Source: Marinobacter goseongensis (lineage in GTDB: Bacteria; Pseudomonadota; Gammaproteobacteria; Pseudomonadales; Oleiphilaceae). Taken from it: a DNA stretch of 64,000 bases. The DNA is taken from positions 107,157 through 171,156 of the forward strand of contig NZ_JAKZAI010000010.1 in NCBI RefSeq assembly GCF_023156235.1, given 5' to 3'. The number at the start of each line of letters is the position of its first letter. The first letter of the stretch is position 1. The position numbers and the translations under genes are program-made. Below are positions 46,175 through 57,795 of the stretch, piece after piece. Under the pieces are notes generated by a model that saw only the letters and a program-made list of their open reading frames with translations, had not been told where the DNA came from and did not search any database.

Positions 46175-46435
46175 ATGGCTCACAAAAAAGCAGCAGGTAG
46201 TACCCGTAACGGTCGCGATTCCGAGTCGAAACGACTTGGTGTGAAGCGCTATGGCGGTGAGTCTGTATCCGCAGGCAGCATCATCATTCGTCAGCGCGGC
46301 ACCCGTTTTCACGCTGGTAGCAACGTTGGCATTGGCAAGGACCACACCCTGTTTGCGAAAGCAGACGGCCAGGTGAAGTTCGAAGTCAAAGGCCCGCAGA
46401 GCCGTAAGTTCGTGAGTATCGTTCCGGCTGCGTAA
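46175..46435 (+). CDS. rpmA: Large ribosomal subunit protein bL27
   Basis: 86 residues, start [16 protein letters not shown]; the N-terminal tail reaches the peptidyl-transferase centre. Preceded by a strong AAGGAGG site. There is no Firmicute-type N-terminal extension. Followed by a terminator and then obgE. Confidence 0.97.
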   Translation: MAHKKAAGSTRNGRDSESKRLGVKRYGGESVSAGSIIIRQRGTRFHAGSNVGIGKDHTLFAKADGQVKFEVKGPQSRKFVSIVPAA

Positions 46436-46509
46436 GCAGCGGCGATCCGGTTCTGTCGAACCTTGGGTGGCGCTGGTATCCTGACAGGATCAGGTACCGA
46501 GCCATCCGG

Positions 46510-46546
46510 AGCCCCGCAAAGCTTCCTAGAGGCTGCGGGGCTTTTT
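46510..46546 (+). terminator. Rho-independent terminator of rplU-rpmA
   Basis: Stem AGCCCCGCA/TGCGGGGCT (46510-46518, 46534-46542), 15-base loop, T-run. It lies between rpmA and obgE, so obgE would depend on read-through or its own promoter. Confidence 0.85.
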
Positions 46547-46574
46547 AGTTTATGCGCACGGCGCAAAGGGTTGA

Positions 46575-47771
<1,197 letters not shown>

Positions 47772-47805
47772 TCTCACAACAGCCCAGAGAGCATCCGGAC
47801 CGATC

Positions 47806-48930
47806 ATGAGTGAACGCGCCCAGTTACGCCAGGCCCGCCGTCTGGTGGTGAAAATAGGCAGTGCCCTGCTGACCAACGACGGCAAGGGTCTGGATGTCGC
47901 CGCCCTTGGGCTTTGGGTGGACCAGATCGTCGAGTTGATTGAGGCGGGCGTGGAAGTGGTGATCGTGTCCTCAGGATCGGTGGCTGAGGGGATGAGCCGG
48001 CTAGGCTGGAAAACCCGGCCGCAACAGCTTCATGAGCTTCAGGCTGCTGCGGCTGTTGGTCAGATGGGGTTGGTGCAGACCTGGGAAGCCCAGTTCAAGC
48101 GTCACGACATTCATGCCGCCCAGATCCTGCTGACCCATGACGACCTCTCTGACCGCAAACGGTACCTCAACGGCCGTAGCACGCTGCGGGCGCTGCTGGA
48201 TTTCGGGGTGGTGCCGATCGTCAATGAGAATGACACGGTAGTGACCGACGAAATCCGTTTTGGCGATAACGACACCCTGGGAGCGCTGGTGGCCAACCTG
48301 ATCGAGGCAGACGGGTTGATCATTCTGACCGATCAGTTAGGGCTGTTTGACAAGGACCCGCGCAAGCACGCGGATGCCCGGCTGGTGACCGAACGCAAGG
48401 CGGGCGACCACGAGCTGGATGCCATGGCCGGTGGCGGAGCCGGGGCGCTGGGGCGTGGTGGTATGCAGACGAAGGTGCGCGCCGCGCGGCTGGCGGCGCG
48501 GTCCGGGGCTTTCACGGTGATTGTGGGTGGCCGGATCGAGCACGCGATTACCCGCTTGCGTGCCGGTGACGTGATCGGCACCCTGCTGTTGCCTGAGCAG
48601 GGGCGGATCGCCGCCCGTAAACAGTGGTTGGCGAGCCATCTGCAGACCCGGGGCAAGCTGACCCTGGATGATGGTGCGGTTCGGGTGCTGTGTCTTGGTG
48701 GCCGCAGCCTGTTACCCGTCGGGGTCAAGAGCGTGGCCGGTCAGTTCCGCCGCGGCGAGATGGTCTCGTGCGTGGATGGCGCTGGCAAGGAGATAGCGCG
48801 GGGACTGGTCAACTACGGCGCCGATGAGGCTCGGGCGATTGCGGGCCGGTCAAGCGATCGTATTCTGGACGTGCTGGGGTACGTCTCCGGCGAAGAGATG
48901 ATTCACCGGGACAACATGGTGATCGTCTGA
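47806..48930 (+). CDS. proB: Glutamate 5-kinase
   Basis: 374 residues from the ATG at 47806; the frame is open through the obgE tail but the family starts here. First step of proline synthesis. N-terminal amino-acid-kinase domain ([32 protein letters not shown]) and a C-terminal PUA domain (about 280-360). Probably feedback-inhibited by proline like the family. A perfect palindromic terminator follows. Confidence 0.96.
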   Translation: MSERAQLRQARRLVVKIGSALLTNDGKGLDVAALGLWVDQIVELIEAGVEVVIVSSGSVAEGMSRLGWKTRPQQLHELQAAAAVGQMGLVQTWEAQFKRHDIHAAQILLTHDDLSDRKRYLNGRSTLRALLDFGVVPIVNENDTVVTDEIRFGDNDTLGALVANLIEADGLIILTDQLGLFDKDPRKHADARLVTERKAGDHELDAMAGGGAGALGRGGMQTKVRAARLAARSGAFTVIVGGRIEHAITRLRAGDVIGTLLLPEQGRIAARKQWLASHLQTRGKLTLDDGAVRVLCLGGRSLLPVGVKSVAGQFRRGEMVSCVDGAGKEIARGLVNYGADEARAIAGRSSDRILDVLGYVSGEEMIHRDNMVIV

Positions 48931-48937
48931 CAGGCAC

Positions 48938-48967
48938 AAAATAACCGGCTCGCGAGCCGGTTATTTT
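48938..48967. terminator. Bidirectional terminator, perfect 30-base palindrome
   Basis: AAAATAACCGGCTCG followed directly by its complement, 15 bases per arm with no loop bases. The A and T ends serve both proB and convergent rpsT. Confidence 0.9.
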
Positions 48968-48986
48968 GACGCTGAAGTAAAACCGC

Positions 48987-49256
48987 TTACGCGCTCTTCA
49001 GGGCCTTGATCTTGCTGCTCAGGCGGCTCTTGTGGCGAGCAACCTTGTTCTTGGCAAAAATGCCCTTGTTGACCATGCCGTCCATGATCGGCTGGAACTT
49101 CTGGAAAGCCGCCTGGGCTTCTTCGTAGTTGCCGGCTTCGATCGTGGCCTGAACTTTTTTCATGTACGTACGCGCCATAGAACGCAGGCTGGCATTGTGC
49201 TTGCGGTTCTTCTCGTTCTGACGTGCGCGCTTCTTGGCTTGCGGGGAATTTGCCAC
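48987..49256 (-). CDS. rpsT: Small ribosomal subunit protein bS20, GTG start
   Basis: 89 residues, Lys/Arg-rich helical protein of the 30S subunit, start [17 protein letters not shown] after Met. The start codon is GTG (49256-49254) with AGGAG seven bases upstream. In E. coli, bS20 uses UUG and represses its own translation, and a non-ATG start here may serve the same end. It has its own promoter. Confidence 0.96.
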   Translation of the reverse strand: MANSPQAKKRARQNEKNRKHNASLRSMARTYMKKVQATIEAGNYEEAQAAFQKFQPIMDGMVNKGIFAKNKVARHKSRLSSKIKALKSA

Positions 49257-49337
49257 CGTGTAACTCCTGAAAATCTGTAATTGATTCGAAAATTCGCGGG
49301 CGCGCCAAAACCAGCGCGTCGAAATAAATGACGCGGA

Positions 49338-49366
49338 ACTATGCCGCCGATGGGTTTAAATGTCAA
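49338..49366 (-). promoter_or_regulatory. Sigma-70 promoter for rpsT
   Basis: Read on the minus strand: consensus TTGACA (49366-49361), 17-base spacer, CATAGT (49343-49338). About 82 bases before the rpsT start. Confidence 0.75.
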
Positions 49367-49379
49367 GGCTTAAACCCAT
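49350..49379. promoter_or_regulatory. Inverted repeat around the rpsT -35 box
   Basis: Perfect arms ATGGGTTTAA (49350-49359) and TTAAACCCAT (49370-49379) with a ten-base centre that holds the -35 box TTGACA. Position suggests an operator; the divergent murJ start is 145 bases away. Confidence 0.5.
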
Positions 49380-49523
49380 TTCATCCCGCGGTACGCAAGG
49401 GCTGTGCTAAACTCGCTCCGCAGCGAACAGCAGTGTCCCGGAGTGCGCAGGTATTTACCGAGATATCAGCACACTCACAAGCTGCCGCCATCCGATTCAG
49501 CCATTTCCGATGTCAGGGCCCGA

Positions 49524-51104
49524 ATGTCATCCCAAGCAGAAGATCCGTCACCACAGCCCCTGCCCCCTAAAGCGCCCGGGCTGCTTCGCTCGTCTGGCGT
49601 GGTGGGTATCATGACCATGCTGTCCCGGGTGTTGGGGTTGGTTCGCGATATGGTAATTGCCCGTTATTTTGGCGCGGGCGCCGGGGCGGACGCCTTTTTC
49701 GTCGCGTTCAAGATTCCCAATTTTCTCCGCCGTCTGTTTGCCGAAGGGGCTTTTTCCCAGGCCTTCGTGCCAGTGCTGTCCTCCTATCGGCAAAACGAGG
49801 ACATCGCGGAAGTTCGGCGTCTGGTTAACGCTGTGTCTGGTTCCCTCGGCCTGGTGCTGCTGGGGGTAACCATTGTGGCGATGCTGGGTGCGCCGCTGCT
49901 GACTGCGGTGTTCGCGCCGGGCTTCCTGGATGACGAGTACAAGTTCGGGTTGGCCAGCGACATGTTGAGGATCACCTTTCCCTATCTGCTGCTGATCTCC
50001 CTGACCGCCTTCGCCGGTGGCATTCTCAACAGCTACGATCGGTTCGCCATCCCTGCTTTTACGCCGGTGCTGCTGAATCTGGCGATGATCGGCGCGGCCA
50101 TCTTCCTCACTCCGCTGATGGAAGCGCCGGTAATGGCGCTGGCCTGGGGGGTGTTCATTGCCGGCGCCCTGCAGCTGTTTTTCCAGTTGCCGTTTCTGAT
50201 GCGGCTTGGTCTGTTGCCGCGGCCACGGGTGGATTACCGTCACGAAGGGGTCAGCCGCATCCTCAAGCTGATGGCGCCGGCGTTGTTCGGGGTGTCGGTG
50301 AGTCAGATCAACCTGTTGCTGGATACGGTGCTGGCCTCGTTCCTGCAAACCGGCAGTGTGTCCTGGCTGTATTATTCTGACCGCCTTTCCGAGTTGCCCC
50401 TGGGGGTGTTCGGCATTGCCATTGCGACGGTGATTCTGCCGAGCCTGTCCCGCAAGCACGCGGCGGCGTCGGCGGACCAGTTTGCGGCCACGCTGGACTG
50501 GGCGGTGAGGGCAGTGTTGCTGATCGGTCTGCCGGCGGTGGTGGCGCTGGCGCTGCTGGCCGAGCCGCTGATTGCCACGCTGTTTCATTATGGCGAGGTG
50601 ACGGATCGGGACGTAGCCATGTCGGCCCAGAGTCTGCGGGCTTACTCCGCCGGGCTGCTGGCGTTCATGCTGATCAAGGTGCTGGCGCCGGGGTTCTTTG
50701 CCCGCGAAGACACCAAAACCCCGGTCAAGATCGGTATCATCGCCATGGTAGCGAACATGGCGATGAACCTGGCGTTGATTGTGCCGCTCGCCCACGCCGG
50801 GCTGGCGCTGGCCACCTCGCTGTCGGCCTGGTTGAACGGGTTGCTGCTCTGGTGGGGGCTCAGAAAAGAGGGCGCCTGGAAAAGTCAGTCCGGCTGGCCC
50901 CGTTTTCTGCTGCAACTGGCGTTTGCCAACCTAGCGCTGGCGGCGGTGGTGCTCTACCTTCGCGCCCCGGTCAGTGACTGGCTGGCGGCACCTGGGATGC
51001 AGCGGGCAGCCGATATGGGCATCCTGGTCGCCGCCGGTGTGGCGGTTTACTTCATTGCGCTGGCGTTGGCCGGCGTGCGGGTAAGACATTTCCGCCACAG
51101 GTAG
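49524..51104 (+). CDS. murJ: Lipid II flippase MurJ
   Basis: 526 residues from the ATG at 49524 (40 codons upstream are open but polar and unlike the family). Fourteen membrane segments of the MOP/MVF fold that move lipid II to the periplasm. N-terminal SRVLGLVRDMVIARYFGAG with the conserved Arg pair, and the ADAFFVAFKIPNFLRRLFAEG stretch, are clear family marks. Divergent from rpsT, and ribF follows after 97 bases. Confidence 0.96.
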   Translation: MSSQAEDPSPQPLPPKAPGLLRSSGVVGIMTMLSRVLGLVRDMVIARYFGAGAGADAFFVAFKIPNFLRRLFAEGAFSQAFVPVLSSYRQNEDIAEVRRLVNAVSGSLGLVLLGVTIVAMLGAPLLTAVFAPGFLDDEYKFGLASDMLRITFPYLLLISLTAFAGGILNSYDRFAIPAFTPVLLNLAMIGAAIFLTPLMEAPVMALAWGVFIAGALQLFFQLPFLMRLGLLPRPRVDYRHEGVSRILKLMAPALFGVSVSQINLLLDTVLASFLQTGSVSWLYYSDRLSELPLGVFGIAIATVILPSLSRKHAAASADQFAATLDWAVRAVLLIGLPAVVALALLAEPLIATLFHYGEVTDRDVAMSAQSLRAYSAGLLAFMLIKVLAPGFFAREDTKTPVKIGIIAMVANMAMNLALIVPLAHAGLALATSLSAWLNGLLLWWGLRKEGAWKSQSGWPRFLLQLAFANLALAAVVLYLRAPVSDWLAAPGMQRAADMGILVAAGVAVYFIALALAGVRVRHFRHR

Positions 51105-51112
51105 GTTATAAT
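51083..51112 (+). promoter_or_regulatory. Promoter for ribF-ileS-lspA-fkpB-ispH
   Basis: AAGACA (51083-51088), 18-base spacer, consensus TATAAT (51107-51112). The -35 box is inside the murJ end. Confidence 0.5.
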
Positions 51113-51201
51113 CGCGCGTTTTCTCACCAGCGATTCCCGGGCTCCCATTGGTGACCGGGAATCGGCTGACTGCAACGCTGGCAATTGAAGGTTCGCATTA
51201 C

Positions 51202-52179
51202 ATGCGTCTGATCCGGGGTCTGACCAACCTGAAAATTCTGTCCCTGCAAGAGGCGTCGCCACTGGCCCATGGCTGTGTTGCGACCATCGGCAATTTTGAT
51301 GGCGTGCACTTGGGCCACAAAACCATTCTTGAGCAGGTCAAGGAAAAGGCCCGGGCGCTGAACGTGCCCTCGGTGGTGATGATTTTCGAACCTCAGCCCC
51401 GGGAGTTTTTCCAGGGCCGCGAGGCGCCGCCGCGATTGATGGCGTTCCGCCAGAAGTTTGAAACCCTGATGTCCGAGGGCATTGATATGGTGCTGTGCCT
51501 GCGCTTTGACGAGCGTTTTCGCAGCTATTCCGGCATGGGGTTCATTGAGGACGTCCTGATTGATGGGCTGGCCGTGCGCCACCTGGTGGTCGGCGATGAT
51601 TTCCGTTTTGGCTGTGACCGGGCCGGCGATTTTACCCTGCTGCAAGACGTCGGGGCTGCCCGCGGATTCTCTGTCGAGAATACCCGCACAGTCTCGGTGG
51701 CCGGAGAGCGGGTGAGCAGCACCCGGATTCGGGAGTTGCTCAACGTGAATGGCCTGGAAGCGGCCGAGAAACTGCTGGGCCATCCTTACCGGATTCGCGG
51801 GCGCGTGGTGTATGGCCGCCAGCTGGGCCGTGAGATCGGCGCCCCGACTGCAAATATCCTGCTGCGACAAATGCCCGCCTTGCAGGGAGTTTTCGTGGTC
51901 AGCGCGAGATTACAGGACGGCTCGATCCGGGACGGCGTCGCCAACATTGGCGTGCGGCCAACGGTGGATGGCAAACAGCCCTCCCTTGAAGTGCACCTCT
52001 TCGATTTTGCTGGCACACTTTACGGCCAGACTCTGGAGGTGGTGTTCCGCCACGGCGTGCGGGAGGAGGTTCGTTTCGACTCCGTGGACGAACTCAAGGC
52101 GCAGATCGCTCGCGATTTTGACCGCGCCCGGGCGTGGATTGCCGAACATGGCTCCGCCGCCAGCGAACAACAGGCGTAA
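51202..52179 (+). CDS. ribF: Bifunctional riboflavin kinase / FAD synthetase
   Basis: 325 residues from the ATG at 51202. The N-terminal FMN adenylyltransferase domain has the nucleotidyl-transfer motif [10 protein letters not shown] and SSTRIRE; the C-terminal riboflavin kinase domain has [15 protein letters not shown]. Makes FMN and FAD. Start of the well-known ribF-ileS-lspA-fkpB-ispH run. Confidence 0.96.
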   Translation: MRLIRGLTNLKILSLQEASPLAHGCVATIGNFDGVHLGHKTILEQVKEKARALNVPSVVMIFEPQPREFFQGREAPPRLMAFRQKFETLMSEGIDMVLCLRFDERFRSYSGMGFIEDVLIDGLAVRHLVVGDDFRFGCDRAGDFTLLQDVGAARGFSVENTRTVSVAGERVSSTRIRELLNVNGLEAAEKLLGHPYRIRGRVVYGRQLGREIGAPTANILLRQMPALQGVFVVSARLQDGSIRDGVANIGVRPTVDGKQPSLEVHLFDFAGTLYGQTLEVVFRHGVREEVRFDSVDELKAQIARDFDRARAWIAEHGSAASEQQA

Positions 52180-52241
52180 CCGGCGCAGTCCGGCCCTATT
52201 TTTCTGATGACAACCGACCGACAAGAGCACGCACACAGACC

Positions 52242-55061
52242 ATGAGCGACTACAAGCACACTCTGAATCTGCCTGACACCGCGTTCCCCATGCGCGGTAA
52301 CCTGGCCAAGCGCGAGCCGGATATGCTCAAGCGCTGGCAGGATCTGGATGTATACGGCAATCTGCGCAAGCAGCGTGAGGGTCGGGAAAAGTTCATTCTG
52401 CATGACGGCCCTCCCTACGCCAACGGCAGCATTCACATTGGTCACGCGGTCAACAAGATTCTCAAGGACATGATCGTCAAGTCCCGCGGTTTCATGGGCT
52501 ATGACGCGCCCTATGTGCCGGGCTGGGATTGTCATGGCCTGCCCATTGAACACAAGGTGGAGCAGGAAATTGGCAAGGCCGGGGTCAAGGTGGACTACAA
52601 AACCTTCCGCCAGGCCTGTCGCGATTACGCCACCAAGCAGATTGCCGGGCAAAAGGCCGATTTTATCCGCCTCGGCGTCATGGGGCAGTGGGATAAGCCC
52701 TACCTGACCATGGACCCGAAAGTAGAAGCCGGCATCGTTCGCGCCCTCGGCAAGATCGTCGCCAAGGGGCATCTGGTGCGCGGTTACAAGCCGGTGTACT
52801 GGAGTGTGGTCGGGCAGTCTGCCTTGGCCGAAGCGGAAGTGGAGTATCAGGACAAGACCTCGACCCAGATCGATGTGCGCTTTACCGCAGTGGACCAGGC
52901 GAGGGCCTTGTCCGCGTTTGGCACTGACAAGGGTGAGGGTGACGTGGCGGTGGTGATCTGGACGACCACGCCCTGGACCATCCCCGCCAACCAGGCTGTG
53001 TCATTGAATGCCGAGCTGGACTATGCGCTGGTTCAGGTCAACGCCGGTCATGGACCAGAGCGCATGATTCTTGCCGCTGACATGGTGGAGGGCATCATGG
53101 CACGCTGGTCCGTTGATGCCTTTGAAGTGCTGGCGTCCTGTTCCGGTTCTGCGCTCGAGAATCTGATGCTCAAGCACCCGGTGTTCGACAAGCAGGTGCC
53201 CGTAATTCTGGGCGATCATGTGTCTACGGATGCCGGTACCGGCGCGGTCCATACCGCACCAGACCACGGTATGGAAGACTTTGAAGTGGGCAAGGCCTAC
53301 GGCATTGGCACCATCAATCTGGTGCAGGCGGATGGCACCTACACCAGTGCCGCCGGCGAGTTCGCCGGTGTACATGTGTACAAGGCCGATGAGCCGGTGT
53401 GCGGAGCGCTGGGTCGGGAGGGCAAACTGGTGTTCTCCGAGAAATTCCTCCACAGCTATCCTCACTGCTGGCGTACCAAGACCCCGCTGATATACCGGGC
53501 GACCCCGCAGTGGTTCATCAGCATGGAAAAAGAACACCTGCGTGCCGACGCGCTGGAAGCCATCAAGGGTGTGCGCTGGGTTCCTGCCTGGGGGCAGAAC
53601 CGCATTGAAGCCATGTTCCAGCAGTCCCCGGACTGGTGTATCTCGCGCCAGCGCACCTGGGGGGTGCCAATCACCCTGTTTATCCACAAGGAAACCCAGG
53701 AGCTTCACCCGGACACCCAGAGCCTGATCGAGGACGTCGCCAGAGAGATCGAGTCCCTTGGCATTGATGCCTGGTACGACCTGGACGCCAGCGCGCTGCT
53801 TGGGGACGATGCCGAGCACTACGAGAAAGTGACGGACACGCTCGATGTGTGGTTCGACTCCGGCGTCACCCACGATTCGGTTTTGCGCCCGCGCGCTGAA
53901 CTGGGGCAGTTCCCGGCGGACATGTACCTGGAAGGTTCTGATCAGCACCGCGGCTGGTTCCAGTCTTCCCTGAAAACCTCCATCGCCATGAACGGCGTGG
54001 CGCCCTACAAGCAGGTGCTGACCCATGGTTTCACGGTAGATGGCAAGGGCCACAAGATGTCCAAATCCATGGGCAACGTGATCGCGCCCCAGGAAGTGAT
54101 GAACGAGCTGGGTGCCGACATTCTGCGGTTGTGGGTATCGGCGACGGACTACAGCGGCGAGATGACCGTGTCCAAGGACATCCTGCGCCAGACCGCAGAC
54201 GGCTACCGCCGTATCCGTAACACCGCCCGTTTCCTGCTCAGCAACCTGACCGGGTTCGAGCCGGATCAGCACATGGTGGCGCCGGACGACATGATCGCCC
54301 TCGACCGCTGGATGGTGGACCGCGCCCTGCAATTACAGAACGAGCTCAACGAGGACTACCAGAACTACGCGTTCCTGCGGATTTACCAGAAGGTGTACAG
54401 CTTCTGTGAGGCCACATTGGGCGGCTTCTACCTCGACATCATCAAGGATCGCCAGTACACCACCCAGGCCGACAGCCTGGCGCGGCGCTCCTGCCAGACC
54501 GCGTTGTACCATGTGGCTGAGGCGCTGGTGCGCTGGATTGCACCGATTCTCAGCTTTACCGCCGACGAGATCTGGCAGACGCTGCCGGGCAAGCGCGGTG
54601 ACACCGTGTTCTACGAAACCTGGTACGACGGCCTGACCGCGCTGCCAGACAACGCTGAACTGGGGCGGGATTACTGGCGCGAGATTTACAGCGTCAAGGA
54701 AGCCGTCAACAAGCGCCTGGAAGAGGCGCGGGCGCGTGGCGAGATCAAAGGCTCCCTGAGCGCCGAGGTCACATTGTATTGTGAGGGCGATCTGGCGGCG
54801 GCTCTGAAGCACCTGGGTGACGAGCTGCGGTTCGTGCTGATTACCTCCGAGGCCACGGTCAGACCGGTGGCGGAAGCGGGCGACGCTGAACACACGGCCT
54901 ACGAGGGGCTGCTGGTGAAAGTGACTCCGGCTGCCCATGCCAAATGTGAACGCTGCTGGCACCACCGTGAGGATGTCGGCCAGCACGCCGCCCACGCGGA
55001 TCTCTGCGGCCGCTGTGTGACCAACGTCGAAGGCACGGGCGAAGCCCGCTCGTTCGCCTGA
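52242..55061 (+). CDS. ileS: Isoleucyl-tRNA synthetase
   Basis: 939 residues from the ATG at 52242. Class I synthetase with HIGH-type [11 protein letters not shown], the CP1 editing domain ([13 protein letters not shown]), KMSKS loop [10 protein letters not shown] and a C-terminal zinc finger (CERCWHHR...CGRC). This layout is the common bacterial type. Its stop shares a base with the lspA start. Confidence 0.97.
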   Translation: MSDYKHTLNLPDTAFPMRGNLAKREPDMLKRWQDLDVYGNLRKQREGREKFILHDGPPYANGSIHIGHAVNKILKDMIVKSRGFMGYDAPYVPGWDCHGLPIEHKVEQEIGKAGVKVDYKTFRQACRDYATKQIAGQKADFIRLGVMGQWDKPYLTMDPKVEAGIVRALGKIVAKGHLVRGYKPVYWSVVGQSALAEAEVEYQDKTSTQIDVRFTAVDQARALSAFGTDKGEGDVAVVIWTTTPWTIPANQAVSLNAELDYALVQVNAGHGPERMILAADMVEGIMARWSVDAFEVLASCSGSALENLMLKHPVFDKQVPVILGDHVSTDAGTGAVHTAPDHGMEDFEVGKAYGIGTINLVQADGTYTSAAGEFAGVHVYKADEPVCGALGREGKLVFSEKFLHSYPHCWRTKTPLIYRATPQWFISMEKEHLRADALEAIKGVRWVPAWGQNRIEAMFQQSPDWCISRQRTWGVPITLFIHKETQELHPDTQSLIEDVAREIESLGIDAWYDLDASALLGDDAEHYEKVTDTLDVWFDSGVTHDSVLRPRAELGQFPADMYLEGSDQHRGWFQSSLKTSIAMNGVAPYKQVLTHGFTVDGKGHKMSKSMGNVIAPQEVMNELGADILRLWVSATDYSGEMTVSKDILRQTADGYRRIRNTARFLLSNLTGFEPDQHMVAPDDMIALDRWMVDRALQLQNELNEDYQNYAFLRIYQKVYSFCEATLGGFYLDIIKDRQYTTQADSLARRSCQTALYHVAEALVRWIAPILSFTADEIWQTLPGKRGDTVFYETWYDGLTALPDNAELGRDYWREIYSVKEAVNKRLEEARARGEIKGSLSAEVTLYCEGDLAAALKHLGDELRFVLITSEATVRPVAEAGDAEHTAYEGLLVKVTPAAHAKCERCWHHREDVGQHAAHADLCGRCVTNVEGTGEARSFA

Positions 55062-55585
55062 TGGACGCGGTCATGACGGACGACGCCAGCGGTTCCAAGA
55101 TGAAGTGGTTGTGGCTGGCGGTGCTGGTCATCGCCCTCGACCTCGGCACCAAGGCCACGGCCACCGCCATGCTGACCTACGCCAGCCCGGTGGCGGTGAT
55201 GCCCAGTTTTAACCTGACCCTGCTGCACAACACCGGCGCGGCGTTCAGCTTTCTGGCCGGTGCCGCCGGTTGGCAACGCTGGTTCTTCGTGGTGCTGGCG
55301 ATTGGTGTCAGCGTGGCTCTGGTGATTTGGCTGAAAAGCCTCAAGCGCAATGAAACCTGGACGGCGATTGCCATCGTACTCATTCTCGGCGGCGCGCTCG
55401 GTAACGTGTATGACCGGGTGGTGCATGGTTATGTGGTCGATTTTCTGCATTTTTACTGGAACGACTGGCATTTCCCCGCCTTCAACCTGGCCGACACCGC
55501 CATCACCATCGGTGCCGGCATGATGATTCTCGACATGTTCCGCAAGCCCGCCGAGGGCGTTGCGGACGGGAGTGACCAACACTGA
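55061..55585 (+). CDS. lspA: Lipoprotein signal peptidase
   Basis: 174 residues, four membrane helices. Inner-membrane aspartyl protease that removes signal peptides of lipoproteins such as PilP and the lipoprotein at 40,259. Motifs [23 protein letters not shown] (first Asp) and FNLADTAI (second Asp) are complete. The protein may begin at the second Met (MTDDASG, 55073). One-base overlaps on both sides. Confidence 0.96.
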   Translation: MDAVMTDDASGSKMKWLWLAVLVIALDLGTKATATAMLTYASPVAVMPSFNLTLLHNTGAAFSFLAGAAGWQRWFFVVLAIGVSVALVIWLKSLKRNETWTAIAIVLILGGALGNVYDRVVHGYVVDFLHFYWNDWHFPAFNLADTAITIGAGMMILDMFRKPAEGVADGSDQH

Positions 55586-56037
55586 TGAAAAACCTTCCGG
55601 TAGACAAGGGCACCCGCGTGACCCTGAACTTCGCTCTGAAATTCCAGGATGGCGAAGTGGTGGATTCCACGTTCGACAAGGCCCCGGCGACCCTGGAAAT
55701 TGGCGACGAAAATCTGCCAGAGAACTTCGAGGCGTACCTGATGGGTATGACCGCCGGTGAACACAAAACTGTGGAAGTGCCGCCGGAGAAAGCCTTTGGC
55801 CAGCACAACCCCAACAACCTGCAAACCTACAAGCGCCATGAGTTCAGTGCAGACATGGTGCTCGAGCCCGGGGTGATGATCTCCTTTGCCGACGCGCGCC
55901 AGCAGGAGTTGCCGGGGGTGGTCAGCCGTGTCGAGGGCGACGAGGTGGAAGTGGACTTCAACCATCCGCTGGCAGGGCGTACACTGACCTTTGAAGTGGA
56001 AATCATTGACGTGGAGCCGGTCGGACCGGCCCACTAA
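55585..56037 (+). CDS. fkpB: FKBP-type peptidyl-prolyl isomerase (FkpB/SlpA-like)
   Basis: 150 residues. SlyD-like FKBP domain with an inserted IF chaperone domain (about residues 70-125), FQDGEVVDSTFDKAP and GMTAGEHKTVEVPPEKAFG. Cytoplasmic prolyl isomerase and folding helper. It lacks the His-rich tail of SlyD, which supports FkpB. Between lspA and ispH as in E. coli. Confidence 0.94.
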   Translation: MKNLPVDKGTRVTLNFALKFQDGEVVDSTFDKAPATLEIGDENLPENFEAYLMGMTAGEHKTVEVPPEKAFGQHNPNNLQTYKRHEFSADMVLEPGVMISFADARQQELPGVVSRVEGDEVEVDFNHPLAGRTLTFEVEIIDVEPVGPAH

Positions 56038-56055
56038 CCAGAGCAGCAGGCTGAT

Positions 56056-57009
56056 ATGCAGATCCGACTCGCCAATCCCCGCGGCTTTTGTGCCGGCGTT
56101 GATCGTGCCATCGAAATTGTAAACCGGGCGCTGGATGTGTTCGGTGCGCCCATCTACGTGCGACACGAGGTGGTGCACAACAAATTCGTGGTGGACAACC
56201 TGCGCAATCGCGGTGCGGTGTTCGTGGACGAGCTGCATGAAGTGCCGGACGACACACTGGTGATCTTCAGCGCCCATGGCGTTTCCCAGGCGGTGCAGAA
56301 CGAGGCGGCCCGTCGCGGGCTGAAAGTGTTTGACGCCACCTGCCCACTGGTCACCAAAGTGCACATGGAAGTGATGCGCTACAGCCGTGAGGGTCGCGAG
56401 TGCATCCTTATCGGTCATCATGGCCACCCGGAAGTAGAAGGCACCATGGGGCAGTACGATCACAGTAATGGCGGCGAAATCTACCTGGTGGAGAACGAGG
56501 AAGACGTCGCCAACCTGCAGGTAAACGACCCGGCCAAGCTGTCCTACGTCACCCAGACCACCCTGTCCATGGACGATACCGCACGGGTGATCGATGCCCT
56601 CCGTGCCAAGTTCCCGGAAATCCAGGGTCCCAGAAAAGACGACATCTGCTACGCCACCCAGAACCGCCAGGACGCGGTCAAGCAGCTCGCCGGCGACTGC
56701 GACCTGATGTTGGTGGTCGGCTCTCCCAACAGCTCCAACTCCAACCGCCTGCGGGAACTGGCCGAACGCATGGGCACCCCCGCCTATCTGATCGACGAGG
56801 CCGCACAGATTGACCCCGCCTGGCTTGAGGGCAGGAAGATAGTCGGCGTGACCGCCGGCGCCTCGGCTCCGGAAGTGCTGGTGAATGATGTGATTTCCCG
56901 CCTGAAAGAGCTCGGCGGTGACGTGCCCGAAGAAATCCCGGGGCGCGAGGAGAACATTGTGTTCTCGATGCCGAAGGAGCTTCGGATTGATGTGGTTGAG
57001 GTTTCCTAG
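56056..57009 (+). CDS. ispH: 4-hydroxy-3-methylbut-2-enyl diphosphate reductase
   Basis: 317 residues. Last step of the MEP pathway, yielding IPP and DMAPP. Three Cys for the 4Fe-4S cluster lie in [23 protein letters not shown] and ATQNR-GDCDLM; substrate residues in [10 protein letters not shown]. Last gene of the ribF-to-ispH run. Confidence 0.97.
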   Translation: MQIRLANPRGFCAGVDRAIEIVNRALDVFGAPIYVRHEVVHNKFVVDNLRNRGAVFVDELHEVPDDTLVIFSAHGVSQAVQNEAARRGLKVFDATCPLVTKVHMEVMRYSREGRECILIGHHGHPEVEGTMGQYDHSNGGEIYLVENEEDVANLQVNDPAKLSYVTQTTLSMDDTARVIDALRAKFPEIQGPRKDDICYATQNRQDAVKQLAGDCDLMLVVGSPNSSNSNRLRELAERMGTPAYLIDEAAQIDPAWLEGRKIVGVTAGASAPEVLVNDVISRLKELGGDVPEEIPGREENIVFSMPKELRIDVVEVS

Positions 57010-57020
57010 GTTCAGTTATC

Positions 57021-57063
57021 CACTGGATTCGTTCGGTATCGGTTTATAGTTCGTAATCCAGTG
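57021..57063. repeat. Inverted repeat between ispH and the minor pilin operon
   Basis: Perfect nine-base arms CACTGGATT (57021-57029) and AATCCAGTG (57055-57063), 25 bases apart, 11 bases after the ispH stop. No T-run follows. Could be a terminator stem or a regulator site for the pilin operon. The rest of the 174-base gap is AT-rich with no gene. Confidence 0.45.
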
Positions 57064-57183
57064 TGATTAAAAGCACGTTTTAACCGCTTTCATTGCCGGT
57101 CATCGGTAATTTCCCACCGCTTATCGCCCATCCGTATCCACCCGCATTGAATTTTTTTAATCTCAGTAACAGTTGGAATTGGA

Positions 57184-57795
57184 ATGTTGGTTATGACTGC
57201 TACGAAAAGAAACAACGGCTTTACGGTCATTGAATTGATGTTGACGATTGCAGTGCTTGCCGTAGTGGTGACATTCGCGATCCCGTCTTTTCAAACAATG
57301 ATTATGAATAACAGGATTTCCTCTCAAGCAAACGAAATAACCAGTCTTGTCAGCTTCGCCAGGAGCGAAGCCTCCAAGCGCCCCGATGCACGTGTCACTT
57401 TATGCCCGTCCAACGACGGTTCCAGCTGTGCTGGTGGGGCCGCATGGGAGTCTGGTTGGATCGCCATGCTGGACGTGGACGGTGACCAGACGTTAGACGC
57501 AGGCGATGGTGACAGGGTGCTCAGGGTAGGTGAGCCGCTGGCGGGTGGAAATACCTTCCGGATTGCCGGATTTGGTGGCAATGCTTTTATTCAGTTTGAC
57601 GGCAGTGGGCAGCCGGTTTCCCCGGGCGCCCTGGGCGCCGTGGATGGTTCCCTGGTGGTGTGTGATAGCCGGGATGATGAGTTCGCTCGCGGAGTGGTGG
57701 TTATGGTTTCAGGCCAAACGCGTCTCGCGCGTGACGAAAACAATAGCGGAACCGTTAATCTGCATGGAGGTGGCAACGATGTTACCTGTCCGTAG
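57184..57795 (+). CDS. Type IV minor pilin, FimT/FimU-like (GspH domain)
   Basis: 203 residues. Prepilin leader ending in Gly before FTVIELMLTIAVLAVVV (Glu at +5), then a GspH-type domain (from about residue 50; SFARSEASKRPDARVTLCPS). In P. aeruginosa FimU joins PilV, PilW, PilX and PilY1 in the complex that primes pilus assembly; FimT binds DNA in some species, and sequence alone does not decide between the two. Position ahead of pilV favours FimU. First gene of the operon; it overlaps pilV by 17 bases. Confidence 0.87.
   Translation: MLVMTATKRNNGFTVIELMLTIAVLAVVVTFAIPSFQTMIMNNRISSQANEITSLVSFARSEASKRPDARVTLCPSNDGSSCAGGAAWESGWIAMLDVDGDQTLDAGDGDRVLRVGEPLAGGNTFRIAGFGGNAFIQFDGSGQPVSPGALGAVDGSLVVCDSRDDEFARGVVVMVSGQTRLARDENNSGTVNLHGGGNDVTCP

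Noticed and set aside
53001..54332. 443-codon open frame on the minus strand
   Set aside because: Antisense to ileS, with no motif.
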